Positions 22,161-32,689 of a DNA stretch of 64,000 nucleotides are shown piece after piece. The first letter of the stretch is position 1. Each line of letters begins with the position of its first letter. The stretch spans positions 1-64,000 of the forward strand of contig NW_026992291.1 in the NCBI RefSeq assembly GCF_028769735.1, read 5' to 3'. Under the pieces are notes generated by a model that made no database searches, was not told the origin of the DNA, and was given only the letters and a program-made list of their open reading frames with translations. The position numbers were made by a program, and so were the translations under genes. The DNA is from Zonotrichia leucophrys gambelii. Its lineage: Eukaryota > Chordata > Aves > Passeriformes > Passerellidae.

Positions 22161-24720
22161 TACAATTCGCTCAATTTGCTAAACATTCTCAAATGAGAAA
22201 GGTTACTCTGGAGGCAAATAATATAAAGATGTTAGGCTCAATATTAACAGACACTGAAATTAAGAAAGACATTAGTAAGGAGATATTAGAATAAGTAAAT
22301 AAGTGTTTTCAAGGGTATGGGCCTCTGCTGCACCAGGGAGAGTGAAAGATGCTCCCCCATGGGATGCTCCCCCATCAAGCTTAATGAAAGAACACAACCA
22401 GTGAGAACTGAGTAGTACCCTCAAAAGGAAGGTAAGGAAGGAATCAGTCCAATAACTGGTAGTACTGGATTAAGGGCTGTCAATAAGATAACACAGAATT
22501 TGTACCCTGTGGTAGCAAATCCATAGACCTTACTAACCTTGTTTAACACCTGAGCTAACCTGGTTCACTGTTTTAGGCCTAAGAGATGCCTTCTTTTGCC
22601 TCCCTATCCACGAAGCCAGCCAGAACATTTTGCATTCAAACACAAGCTCACATAGTCCATGTGCCTGGAGGCTTCAAAATTCTCCACTCCGAGTGGAGAA
22701 TAGCTTGCAAAGACCCAGAGTCCCAGGAAGCTCCACAAGAGGAAAGGAGGCTGTTGCAGTACATAGATGATCTTCTAGTAGCCACTCAGACGAGGGAAGC
22801 GAGAGAAGCCTGGACGGTAAGCCTTTTGAATTTCCTAGGACTCCAAGGACGCAGAGTCTCAAAGAAAAAGGCACAGGTAGTGAAACAGAAGGTAATCTCC
22901 AGACCCCTCTATGCTCTTATTGCCAATGGGAACTGAGATCTCCAGTGGACAAGAGACACCACACGGGCCTTTCGCCAGCTAGAGAGTCCCCTCATGTCGG
23001 CTCCAGCTTTGAAACTTCCAGATGTAAGTAAAGCATTCTTTCTATTTTTCCATGCAAGGAATTGCTCTGGGAATATTGGCTCAAGACTTGGGTCCATACC
23101 GGAGGGCAGTTGCTTACCTCTCTAAGCAACTAGATGCAACAGCCAAAGGATGGCCAGGTTGCCTCAGAGCTGTAGCAGCAGTTGTGCTGAACATTCAAGA
23201 GGCACACAAGTTTATCCTGGGACAAAAATGACTGTGCTAGTGTCCCACACACTGTCTGCAGTACTGGAAGTAAAGGGTGGCCACTGGCTTTTCACCAGAG
23301 AGGTTTCTGAAATACCAGGCCATCATGGTAGAGCAAGATGATGGAGAGATAGTGGTGACTAATATTGTCAACCCAGCTTCTTTTCCCAGTGGAATCAAGG
23401 AGAAGCAGTACACCATGATTACCTAGAGACCACTGAAGCTACCTACTCCAGCCGCCCAGACTTAAAGGACACTCCTCCGGACGATGCAGAGACCTGGTTC
23501 ACTGACAAGAAAGCGACATTGCAAAGTTCACAGTGACTACCTGCAGAGAGGTAATAGAGTGTGGACCCTTACCAACAGGTACCTCTGCACAGGATGCTGA
23601 GATAAATGCATGGACCCATGCCTTAGAAACAGCAAAAGGCATTCAGAGTTGTGCATGCACATGGAGCCATCTGGAAGGAGAGGGGACTGCAGACCTCACA
23701 GGGAAAGAAGAGACAATCCGGCTGCTGGAAGCAGTTCAGCTACCTGGAAAAGCATATTAAGGCACACCAGAGAGTGAGCTTAAAATTGGAGGAAAGAAAT
23801 GAGCTGGCGGATGGAGAGGCAAAGAAAGCAGCAAAGGGTGAGGTACAGATTTTCCTCGAAGGTAAGCCATAATACAATAATACTAATCAAAAGAGACGTA
23901 CAACTGCAAGGGGTGGGCTACCATTGAAAGAGAGCTAGTAATCCCTTCCCATTTTCGTGGTTACTAGTGAAGGAAGGGCACTAGAAAACACACTAGGGCC
24001 TAATTACTTAAAGCCTTTTATAGAGTGTGGCTCCTTTCTCAAAATGACCAAGGCTGCGAGTGATACAGAGTGCACTGGAATGAAGTGTTGACTTTGAAGT
24101 AGTAATTCCCACAGGCTTTCTAGAACACACATCTGATTGAAAGGACTGTTGTATCATTGTCAGCAATCTATATGCCACTATCACTCAGGTGAGCTGATAA
24201 TGTGATCCTTGCCTCCAGACTAACCTCAAAATACCCTCGGGCCAAAACTTGGTCAGACTGGGAGAGGCCATGGGCCTGTACAGCAGTGGCAAATCAACTT
24301 TTCAGAACTCCCAAGGAAAGGGGGGTATCAGTATTTACTGGCATTAATGGATACATTTTCAGGGTGGCCAGAAACATTCCCCACCAGAACTGTCAAAGCT
24401 CAAGAGGTGACCAGATCATTTTTACAAGAGATATTACCACGCTTCAGAGTTCCAGCCACAATATCCTCAGATAAAGAATCACCTTTCATTTCCAAAATAG
24501 TGCAACAGATTAGTAGCCATCTGGGCATAGATTAAGGACTTCACACCCCATACCGCCCCCAATCAAGCGGCCAGGGGGAGAGAATGAATCATTTGATTAA
24601 GCAGCAAATCATAAGACTGGGGCAAGAAGCTCTTCCACTAGCACTATTGCAAATTCAAACTAAACCTTTTGAGCTAAAGGAATGCTGAATCCTTTTGGAA
24701 TGCCTTATAGAAGACCATAG
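22161..24720 (+). pseudogene. pol: D pol remnant: RT, RNase H and integrase, many frameshifts
   Basis: Pieces in all three frames, in the right order for a gammaretroviral pol: RT fingers with WFTVLGLRDAFFCLP (about 22560-22605), YIDDLLVA (about 22758-22780), connection (SAPALKLPDVSKAF), a CLRAVAAVV segment (about 23160), RNase H with AETWFTD (about 23490), and integrase with DTFSGW (24349 on) and RPQSSGQ plus a catalytic Glu (about 24560-24580). The second catalytic Asp is followed by Lys (SSDKESPF). Numerous stops and indels; certainly non-functional. Confidence 0.88.
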
Positions 24721-24739
24721 AATACAAGGAGAATGTCCA

Positions 24740-26630
24740 GAATGTCCACTTACATGGTGGCATTAAGCAAACAGCTCAGAGTAATTGAGAAACTTGTGGC
24801 TGGAACTCGGAGCAGGGAGTTGGATAGCCTGGGGTTGATGTATATGTTAAGTCTCTTACAGAGAAGACTTCCGAACCACAGTGGGAGAGACCACTGCAAG
24901 TACCTCTCACCACCTTCACTGCAATCAAAATCAAGGAGCAGAATGCTGGATCCATCACTCTTGGGTGAAGAAGGCCCAGAAGCCCCTTCAGGAGTGACAC
25001 CAGGAGACAATGAACTGAGACTAAAACTTACTCGGGCAAAATGAGTATATTGCGGTCGGGAGTAGCTCATACTTTAGTGTACAGAATTGTTTTGTATGGA
25101 ATTATAACTGAAGTTTTAGAACTAGAGAGTACCTCTACCCAAAGCAATGCTGAATGGCCTTGGTCCCTGGCATTTAATCAGTATACTGGATCCATAGGAA
25201 AACCTTTTGAGATAAAGAAGGTTTATATTAAACATATCTACTGTAGTAATCCACGAGAATCAAGTATGTGAGCAGTAACTGGCATATTAGGGACAAGATT
25301 AGGAGTTTTAAATGGAATTGATTCAGAAATACTGATGAATAAACTGGCTGCTGCAGCGGGTAGCCTAACAAAATTGAAGCAGCCTTTATAGTAATCTCTA
25401 TTGGCATTAGGAACTGGCCAGTGACAGATTTCAAAAGTACTGCCAAAGTAAAGAAGTATGAAGAGGCCGGGGACCAAGACCACAAATTGATAGTAGAAGC
25501 ACTTAGTATAGTTCAAGATAATGTGTCTTTAGCTTTCAGTTGTATACAAGCACAGTTATGGATACAAGCAACAGCAGCTCTGATCATATAGGAAAGGGGT
25601 GAAGGTAATTTTCCAGCTGAAATTCAGAAAATTGAATGGGATAATGCAATTGATTTTGAAAGGAAGTTTTAATCCTGGTGGATTATGGTGAATTTCACCT
25701 ATGATCCTATTTCTAATGTGGCCACTGCCTTTGTGCTTACCATATGTAATGCCACTGTTTATGTTATCCATCCCATCATTGCCCTAAGATTAAACCATGA
25801 AGAAACAACACTCTATCCTTCAGAACATAGAGTGTGGGCACGAAAAGATGAATGAAAAGTGGCAGATAGTAAACTTAGAATCCTGCATTACTAGAGAACA
25901 AATGGGATTCATTTGTGAAAGCAATACTGCTAATGCCCAGGATGTGTTTGGACACTGAACAGAGTATTTGTCACTTTGAAATTCATCCAGTCACTGACCA
26001 GAAAACTGTGCTCGTATATACTGGAAAAGGGTGTATGTTTGAGAACTGCTTGTGCTGCTGTACAAATTGATAGCAATGATGTTATTCTGTCTAGTGGAAA
26101 CCATTCTAATCTCTGTATTTATATTTGTAATTTTGCTAAGATTATTGGGTGTGGTTTTTCGTATTTGGTACCAGTAACATCCCACCAGCTGATTACAGCC
26201 AATTACACAATGTATCACAGACTACCACCTACCCCTATCGGGGCGAACCTTACATTGGTAAAACAATTAATTAAGCACCAAGACCTATTAGAAGTCTTGA
26301 AAGAAATCCGAGAAAGTGGAAAGAAAACCTTAATTACTGTCCAACATGATACAAAGGAAATAACCAGAGTTCTACAAAGAATAAAATACGGATAATCACT
26401 GGTGAGATGTGATCTTTGGATGGTCACCAACTGCGAATGGAGTCCTTAATAAGTTGTGTCACCCCATTGTAGTTTTACTAATATTAGTTGGGATAAGCTT
26501 AGGATTGTCTATTATATTGTTAATTTGGAACTGTAGGATGCTACAACGAATAGCTGTACTAACCTCTTTGTCGAATGTACATGGTAAAGCGCTAAAAGAC
26601 ACTTATTGTCGTGGAAATTTTCCTTAAGTA
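24740..26630 (+). pseudogene. env: D env remnant
   Basis: Short fragments in several frames. The clearest are 25976-26395 (139 codons) and 26409-26627 (72 codons); the latter has WSPTANGVL followed by a hydrophobic anchor of about 25 residues and a short basic cytoplasmic tail, as expected for a retroviral transmembrane subunit at this position. No cleavage site or complete surface domain could be read. Confidence 0.65.
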
Positions 26631-26664
26631 AAAGAATTTACTTATTTCCTAGGAAAGGGGGGAA

Positions 26665-27054
26665 TGAGACAGAGTATCCATCCTGAACTAGGTGAAGTGT
26701 CTAGGAGAGGTGAAGGGTCTGTGGAGCTAAAGCTGAAGGAGAGGCCGCATTCCAGAGACAGCAAGGAGACAGAGAAAGAAAAACAGAAAACCGCGAGGTC
26801 AATCTGCCCCCGACCTAGGAATTCCTTCGATAAAGAAGAATTAGTGCTAAATGTCGCGTGGAATGAATATGTATGAACTTAATTTGAAACTGTATGCATA
26901 TGCATTTGGAAGGGGGGATAAAAAGGGGACTTGGAGTCTCCAGGGGCACGCATGCCCTTTTGGGGAGTCTTGCGTCCGGCGCGCGTCGTAATAAAGCATA
27001 CCGGGCTTTACAACTTTTACAAGTTGTGAGGTTTCTTCTTTTCTCCGCAAAACA
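26665..27054 (+). mobile_element. 3' LTR of D (390 bp)
   Basis: Preceded by the purine tract AGGAAAGGGGGGAA (26651-26664), followed by GGTT (27055-27058). I find no difference from 19272-19661 over 390 bp by eye. Confidence 0.93.
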
Positions 27055-27058
27055 GGTT

Positions 27059-27541
27059 CCCCACGATTTATTGCTGGTAGGGTAAAGGCAAACCTCTTCA
27101 TGTCATCGGGATGCAGTCCGATAGAGAAAAAACAATCCTTTAAATCGATGATTAGAAGTGGCCAATCTTGAGGGATCAGGGCTGGGTTCGGAAGACCAGG
27201 TTGCAAGGCCCCCATCGGTTCCATCTGGTCATTCACAGCTCGTAGATCGTGTACCAGGCGGTATTTCCCTGACTTCTTCTTGATCACAAAAATGGGTGTG
27301 TTCCAGGGACTCGTTGAGAGTTGTAAATGTCCCTGCTCATATTGCTCCTTCACCAATTCATGGGCATGTATAAGACTCTCCCCTTTTAAGGGCCACTGCT
27401 TAACCATCACCGGTGTATCTGTTTTCCAGGTGAGGGGAATGGGGAAAGTCCAAGCAATGGCAATTACCCCAAAGGGTGGTGACTGGTCAACACCACCCCC
27501 AGCTGTGTTAAAACATCCCTGCCAATCAGGCAAGAGACTGT
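27059..27541 (-). pseudogene. pol: C pol, N-terminal part of RT, cut by D
   Basis: RT fingers and start of palm: [31 protein letters not shown], and the first catalytic Asp in [10 protein letters not shown]. It starts in the overlap with pro and is in the -1 frame relative to pro. The remainder of RT is at 17836-19267. No stop is seen in this part. Confidence 0.9.
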
Positions 27542-28381
27542 AGGGGGCAACTGCACGACTGAAAATACAACAGACACTTGTTGCCCATCAATGCGCACTG
27601 ACAGAGGCGGTGTTTTGCTTGCCAAAGTAAGTCCTCCTACTCCCGTGAGCATGTTTGTTGATGGGAGCAGGGGCCAATGCTGTGGCCATGCTTCTGGCGA
27701 TATAATGCTGGTGTCTGCTCCCGTATCCAATAATCCATAGAGGGTTATGCTCTGATGTCCATGGGTAATTTTAACTCTTTGTTTTGGCCTCTCTTGAAGA
27801 TTTACAGTCAGGAGTGTAAAACCGATAGAGCCAAACCCCTTTCCATCACGCTTCTGTCCAGTAAGCGATGGAATACTCAATGTCATCTGTGGTAATGGTA
27901 TCAATTGTGCGATGCGTTGTCCTTTGGTTATGTTTATCAGGGGATAAGGGGTGTAAGCCATGATTTGTATTTCTCCGGTATAGTCCGCATCTATGACCCC
28001 AGGTAATACAAATAGTCTGAGCATAGATGTTGAAGAGCGTCCGAGCAATAAGGCTCCACATTTTTGTCCTTGTAGCGTGAGAGGGCCGTTTACTGCAGTT
28101 GGTATCCTTTCAGGGCGATTCGTCATTAATGTGACATCTACTGCTGCTGATATGTCCAAGCCGAGGCTCCCTGCTGTTGCTGGCTGCAGACAGGAGGTGG
28201 CGCTGATGTCACGGCGGCAACTTGTGTCTGGGCGTGGCCAGCCTGCGAGCTCCGCCGACCGTTTCCCGATCGGCGCCGGCAAGCCGTAGTGTTGTGGGAG
28301 CTGGATAGGCAGTTTTGGCACCACAAGCCAGTCGCTCTGCATTCTCGGCGCATGTGTCCCCCACTGCCGCATCGGTAACAT
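27464..28381 (-). CDS. pro: C dUTPase-protease reading frame
   Basis: 305 codons in the -1 frame relative to gag. The N-terminal third is a dUTPase, with the signature [12 protein letters not shown] near 28000 and KGQRIAQL near 27925; the C-terminal part is an aspartic protease with [11 protein letters not shown] (about 27705-27740) and a later LIGRDVL. A dUTPase fused in front of protease is the betaretroviral arrangement. dUTPase lowers dUTP during reverse transcription; protease matures Gag-Pol. The frame overlaps gag upstream and pol downstream, each with a slippery heptamer. It looks intact. Confidence 0.9.
   Translation of the reverse strand: MLPMRQWGTHAPRMQSDWLVVPKLPIQLPQHYGLPAPIGKRSAELAGWPRPDTSCRRDISATSCLQPATAGSLGLDISAAVDVTLMTNRPERIPTAVNGPLTLQGQKCGALLLGRSSTSMLRLFVLPGVIDADYTGEIQIMAYTPYPLINITKGQRIAQLIPLPQMTLSIPSLTGQKRDGKGFGSIGFTLLTVNLQERPKQRVKITHGHQSITLYGLLDTGADTSIISPEAWPQHWPLLPSTNMLTGVGGLTLASKTPPLSVRIDGQQVSVVFSVVQLPPTVSCLIGRDVLTQLGVVLTSHHPLG
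27470..27476 (-). promoter_or_regulatory. Candidate pro-pol -1 frameshift site CCCTTTG
   Basis: In the pro frame the heptamer reads C CCT TTG and is followed by GGG and the TAA stop (27464-27466); slipping back one base enters the open pol frame. It fits X XXY YYZ, and its place directly before the stop is what such sites show. Confidence 0.6.
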
Positions 28382-29418
28382 TTGGGGTATGTCTTTGAGC
28401 CTCCCTGCGTGACTGCCATTGAGCCGTTTTGGAGAGGAGCAAGAGGGGCTAGCACTTGGCTTTGAGCGGATTCTGCTTGCTTTTGCAGCCCTACTCCTAA
28501 TTCCTTTATTGCATCTACTAAAAATGCTTGAGAGGCTGTTGGTTGTAATGCCATTCGTTCTAATGCTTCCTCAATGGTCCAATTTGCTCCCAGAGTGGCT
28601 AGCACCCTTTGTGTGGCCGGATTGCTATTCTGTAAGGCACACTGTTTCAATAGCGCCCCCTTCGTGCATTCTGCTATGCCAGCCCGGTCTATAGCCGCAG
28701 CTGCTTTGTCAATAAAACTCCCGAACGATTCCTCTCTCCCTTGTTTTATGCCCATGTACGCCGGCAGCCCTCCTGGCTCTTTAACCCTTTCTATAGCCGC
28801 ACGTACCAACCGAATGGCTTCTCTGAGCTTATCTGCTCCTGATATCAACTGTGCCTCCGTGCGCAGATATGCCCCTAAGCCCATCAAATCATCCACCGTC
28901 ACTCCATGCAGCGGGTCCCCCTGAGCTCTCTGTGTCGCAACCGACTCGTTAACTAAAGCCTGCCAATGTGCATGAAACAACAATTGCTGATGCTGAGTGA
29001 ATATTAGCCGCACTATTCCCCTTAAATTATTTGGGCACAAAATTTGCGTATTAAAGAGATAATCCAGCATCTGCCTAACAGGTTCGCTTTTCACCCCGAA
29101 CTGGCTGACTGTGGACCGCAACTGAGATAACAACTTCCAGTCTAATGGGGTATACTCCGCCAGATTCTGTGTATGGTTCCCCTGAGCATCATATTGTGGC
29201 ATGTATGTGACCGGGCAAGCTAGACCGGTAGCCGCCTCCATTGCTTCATTATCCCCCATTTGCATTGCCTCCTTTGCCAGAGCAGCCCAAGCCTCTCTCC
29301 TTTGTTTGGCCATCTCCCACCATGGGTCACTGAGTGGCTCTGGTTTATGACCTGGCTCTGCGAGAGTTCTGTGCTGTTGTCGCCTCTGCACAGGCCATTC
29401 GGGTGGGGGAGGTGGCAA
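28138..29418 (-). pseudogene. gag: C gag, capsid and nucleocapsid part
   Basis: 426 open codons. A capsid-like helical region is followed by a major-homology-like segment (IKQGREESFGSFIDK) and then two CX2CX4HX4C zinc knuckles ([14 protein letters not shown] and [14 protein letters not shown]), which bind genomic RNA. The tail is rich in Gln and ends in TAG at 28138-28140. A frame break near 29420-29475, in a GC-rich region with the tandem motif GAGAGCGCGAGC, separates it from matrix; the first codon of this piece is TTG, so it is not a natural start. Confidence 0.88.
28261..28267 (-). promoter_or_regulatory. Candidate gag-pro -1 frameshift site GGGAAAC
   Basis: In the gag frame it reads G GGA AAC, a canonical betaretroviral slippery heptamer, located in the gag/pro overlap. 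It is followed by GC-rich sequence able to pair. A -1 slip enters the dUTPase-protease frame. Confidence 0.7.
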
Positions 29419-29473
29419 GCTCGGCTCGCGCTCTCACTCTGCGCGGGGGGGGCGGCGGGCTCCGCTCGCGCTC

Positions 29474-30025
29474 TCAGCGAGGGGTTGGCGAGCTCCGCTC
29501 TCTTCCTCTACGGGGAGGCGGCGGCCTCGGCTGGCGCCCCCCTCTCCCTCTAGCCCCCAGCTCGTCCTCCTCCTCCTCCGACAGAGGAGGTGCAGTCGGC
29601 CCCGCCGCCCCTGTAACCTGATCCTGCATTCCACCCTGTTGTGAATCCAATTGTATTAACACCTTGTTTACCGAAGGTGCGAGAGGATCGTCCTCACGAC
29701 CATACCCTATATTCTTCTTATGAGCTTCTGTCGCCCTTTCTGCCACCTTACGCTCAGAAACATGTTGCAGTAATGAGTTATGTGCTACACGCCATAGCTT
29801 GCCCAATTTCTTTGCTGTTTTATCATCTTCTAACACTGCCTCCCACAGTATATCCCCAAACTTTCTCCATTCAGCGAGTTCATGAACCGTGTGTGGGTTG
29901 AGAAACACGACTCTAGCATAACCATAGGCTAGCAACCCTGGGAGGTCCTTTTTTAAATCTATACCTTTTACTCCTCGCCTTTCTAGATACGCGGCAAAGA
30001 GTTCGTATGCTGCTTGCCTATCCAT
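29474..30025 (-). pseudogene. gag: C gag, matrix part
   Basis: Starts at a true ATG (30025-30023) and runs 183 codons. The N-terminal 110 residues look like a helical matrix domain (MDRQAAYELFAAYLERRG...), followed by an acidic EEEEDE patch and an Arg/Pro-rich end. No N-terminal Gly for myristoylation. It closes in TGA at 29474-29476, just before the capsid frame, so one small indel probably split gag. Confidence 0.8.
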
Positions 30026-30224
30026 ACTTTTTTTTTATTTTTTCGTGAGCGCTCTTACAGCTTTCCAGGCTCCGGCAGCACGTGGATGGCTTGAGTCACA
30101 GGTGTGAGCCCCAAGGGTGCTTCAAAGGTCCGGCACAGTCTCGGCTGCGAACGAGACCCAGCTCCAACTTCCTTGACCGTGGAGTGCTCTTTTCCCTTTT
30201 TCTTTTATTTCGAGACGAGGGGTT

Positions 30225-30242
30225 CAACGTTCGAGGTCACCA
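30225..30242 (-). promoter_or_regulatory. C primer-binding site, tRNA-Trp-like
   Basis: Two bases inside the 5' LTR the minus strand reads TGGTGACCTCGAACGTTG, close to the tRNA-Trp primer site used by avian alpharetroviruses (from general knowledge; small differences). Confidence 0.5.
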
Positions 30243-30244
30243 TG

Positions 30245-30650
30245 TGTCGTAGGAAGGAGACCAGGACAGCAGTTGGTTCATCATGGCCCGCTATATTGAA
30301 GAAAGTATCAAACACTTATACAGCAAATAATAAGCTTATGAATATTCTGTAAGCCAAGCAATCTATTGGTTAAACTATAGCATTAACTCATCCACATTCC
30401 TTTGAGCCTACGTTCTCTATCTCTCCTGCCTCACTGTCCATTTCTTCATCATATTTTGCAAGGATCAAGGACACATTATCTGGCACCTGCAGGATTTGGA
30501 ACTAACCATAGTCTTGTACTTTTCCATTCTCTATCCTGCTACAGACACAAAAAGGCCTCTGCCTGTCTCTGCCCTAGTTAGGACATCTTTCCCAAATTAA
30601 GTCGGCTGTGTCCTCTCTCCTCAAGCCACTCTTTGACAAAACTCTCCACA
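30245..30650 (-). mobile_element. 5' LTR of C (406 bp)
   Basis: Termini TGTCGTAGG...CTCTCCACA on the plus strand, followed by the target duplication ACGGCC (30651-30656). A short gag-leader stretch without ORF (30026-30224) lies between the primer site and the gag ATG. Confidence 0.93.
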
Positions 30651-31522
30651 ACGGCCATTTCTCTCAGGCGTTGGATCCCTTGCTCTATTGTCTTCCACTG
30701 AGTTTGCTGCATATAGAGATCGTCTGCACACAGGTATCTTTCTGCTACACTTCTTAGGACCCGTTCCCAGAGGCTGTGAGAGTTAGCCCCCCGCATCATT
30801 CCTTGGTCTATGAGAGGATCCTGTGACAGGGATCCCAAATGCCAGGCTTCAGTGCCGTCCAGAACTGTAGCCTCTCCTGCAGCATCCCAGAGACGGACCA
30901 GCCAACTAATTATGGATTCATCAGACCTTCGAGTGTAATCCTTCCGTAGGCCACGAAGGTCCTTCAGGGAAAAGGACTCAATATTGGCATCTGATCTTTT
31001 ACCTGCTGCTTTGACTCCTGATTTTACGTCAGGAGGCACTGAGGTTCCTTCTCCTTCATCATCATCATCATCATCGTCCACTGGTCGATTGGTCTTGTCC
31101 GTGCATTTCCCACTTCTAGTGCTGGTAGCAACAGCCATGGGTTTAGATGCTGGCTTCGAGCCTGGAGTGTTAGCTGCAGCCTGAGTCACCGGGACAGTTG
31201 CTGATTTATCTCCCTGCCCCCCTGCCTCTGTCTGCTGCCTGACACTATCTAGCAGTGTGTGATAAGCATATGCCAGGGCCCAGCTCACTGCAATGACCTT
31301 CCTCTCCTTAGGCTCATTCTGGTACTTCTCTTTCAGATATTTCCTCACCTCAGCTGGGTTCTGAATTTGTTCATGGGGAAAATCCCACACTATAGGCTCA
31401 GAGAATTCCTTCAGGATTTGGCCCATATCCTCCCATTTCCCACACCACTTAGGATTTTCCACACCAGGGTTTACTCCTGAGTCAGGGGTCTCATCAGCCC
31501 GACTAGAAATCTCAGCCCTCAT
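30651..31522 (-). pseudogene. gag: B gag, N-terminal part (about 290 codons), cut by C
   Basis: Starts at a true ATG (31522). A Trp-rich N-terminal part (PKWCGKWEDMG, VSWALAYAYHTLLD) is followed by a Thr/Ala/Lys-rich linker, a run of seven Asp in an acidic patch (about 31065-31085), a basic linker and a helical region with DESIISWLVRLWDAAGEA. The frame runs into the C 5' LTR and closes there at 30578. I recognise it as Gag only by position and by joining 14073-14699; the family is poorly known to me. Confidence 0.75.
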
Positions 31523-32082
31523 TCTAGAGAAGCAGCAGGCTGTATAGAGGAAGGTTACCAGACTGAATACCAGGAAGATGGTTTATTAACATTCAGGGGA
31601 AACTGAACATCCTTCACTAGTGATGCAACTGATTCGTAGGAGAAGGAGGAAAGCAGAGGCTGAAAAACCTCATTCCCTCCTGCTCCTCCTGCAACAAACT
31701 GGATGCATAACCATAGCCATGAACCATTCATACCTGGAGCAGACCCTAGCATGTTTATAAACTTCTTGCACATTATTGCCATCAAACCCAGCAGGATAGC
31801 TACTCTGGTCACTGCCCCTCTGATGTAAAAACTACGTATTAGGGGCAATACCAAAGCTATTTCTAGATAAGAAAATAAACCTAGGGACCAGAGAGGTATT
31901 AAAATCTCAAAAAACCCTAGGGACTAGAAATGCATGCAAACCTCTACCCCAATAGACATTATGAATCCAAAAAGCATGGCTATTAGCTGATTTAAATGAA
32001 CACAGAGTAATAGCAGCCAAAATGCAGTCAAAACCGGGTTTTTCCACTCTCTCTCCTGCCTCACGTTTCGGCGCCAAAGATT
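31523..32082 (-). other. B 5' leader with primer-binding site
   Basis: 560 bp between the 5' LTR and gag without a convincing ORF. The primer site is TGGCGCCGAAACGTGAGG (32076-32059 on the minus strand), six bases inside the LTR; tRNA not assigned. Confidence 0.65.
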
Positions 32083-32689
32083 TGTCCTGGTTTAGGGCAA
32101 ATTTGTTAAAGAATCTGCAAAGGAGGGCCCCTCCAGAAAGCGAAAACCACACAGCCCCTCCCCCCAACCGGTTCGGGAAAAAATTCCTTGGAGAGAGGTG
32201 GAAAGAACTTGTTTATTTGATGGGCCCAGCACCCACCAGCGCACAAAATGAACAATACCAGATGACACCGCTTTGAGAAAGATGACAAAATCAGAAAGTC
32301 TCTTTCGGGCGGGGGGGGGGGGGGGTTGCTCTGTTCTCAGTCCCTCCGGCGCTGGGGCAGCTGCTGCAGCCAAACCTTCGGTGTTCCCGGGTCCCAGTCC
32401 GAAGCAGGTTTGAGATGGTCACAGAAACAGGAGAGGAGAAACAGTCCAGGAAGGAATATGGACTGTTTAGCTAATAAGCAGAGGCCAAAGCAGAGCAGAA
32501 GCAAGAGCAGAAAAAGAGAGCAAGCAAAAGCAGCAAGCAAGCCAGAAGTGAAAAAACAGCCTTATGTACCGCTTGTGTCTGTGTCCCTGATAAGAGAAAC
32601 CGAAACAAAACTTCCACTCTTCAGAGCCAGTCTTAAAGGCACAGAACATGTTAATGGGGATACAAGAATCATAACGTCACCCCAGGACA
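32083..32689 (-). mobile_element. 5' LTR of B (607 bp)
   Basis: Plus-strand termini TGTCCTGGTTTAGGGC...CCCCAGGACA; AATAAA on the minus strand near 32215. It contains a G run of about 15 (near 32312-32328) absent from the 3' LTR. It is followed by GGAA, the repeat of the A pol target. Confidence 0.92.

Larger units (their letters stand above)
19272..27054 (+). mobile_element. Element D: class I (gammaretrovirus-like) ERV inserted into C pol
   Basis: 7783 bp, bounded by two 390 bp LTRs that look identical base for base, with GGTT at 19268-19271 and 27055-27058. A 4 bp duplication is usual for gammaretroviruses. It contains a tRNA-Arg-like primer site, a long GT-rich leader without recognisable gag, badly degraded pol and env, and a purine tract (26651-26664) before the 3' LTR. 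Perfect LTRs with a ruined body suggest a non-autonomous element copied recently by another virus's proteins. Confidence 0.92.
14700..30650 (-). mobile_element. Element C: class II (alpha/betaretrovirus-like) provirus inserted into B gag
   Basis: Bounded by 406 bp LTRs at 14700-15105 (3') and 30245-30650 (5'), with an exact 6 bp duplication ACGGCC at 14694-14699 and 30651-30656, the size typical of alpha- and betaretroviral integration. Without D it is about 8.2 kb. Order on the minus strand: 5' LTR, tRNA-Trp-like primer site, gag, dUTPase-pro, pol, two small ORFs, env, 3' LTR. The LTRs differ at 14 of 406 positions by eye. D interrupts pol at 19272-27054. Confidence 0.93.
10257..32689 (-). 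mobile_element. Element B: ERV-L-like provirus inserted into A pol
   Basis: Bounded by two 607 bp LTRs (10257-10863 and 32083-32689), with GGAA on each side (10253-10256 and 32690-32693). Removing B and one GGAA makes A pol align without a gap to B pol. B's own parts, on the minus strand: leader 32082-31523, gag 31522-30651 then 14699-14073, pro, pol, polypurine tract and 3' LTR; C sits in gag. The LTRs differ by about 6% by eye. Solo LTRs of this family elsewhere have 5 bp duplications, so one A may have been lost from a GGAAA site. Confidence 0.88.

Noticed and set aside
32326..32689. N-terminal 120 codons of the ORF 32326-33693
   Set aside because: LTR sequence of B fused by chance to A pol.
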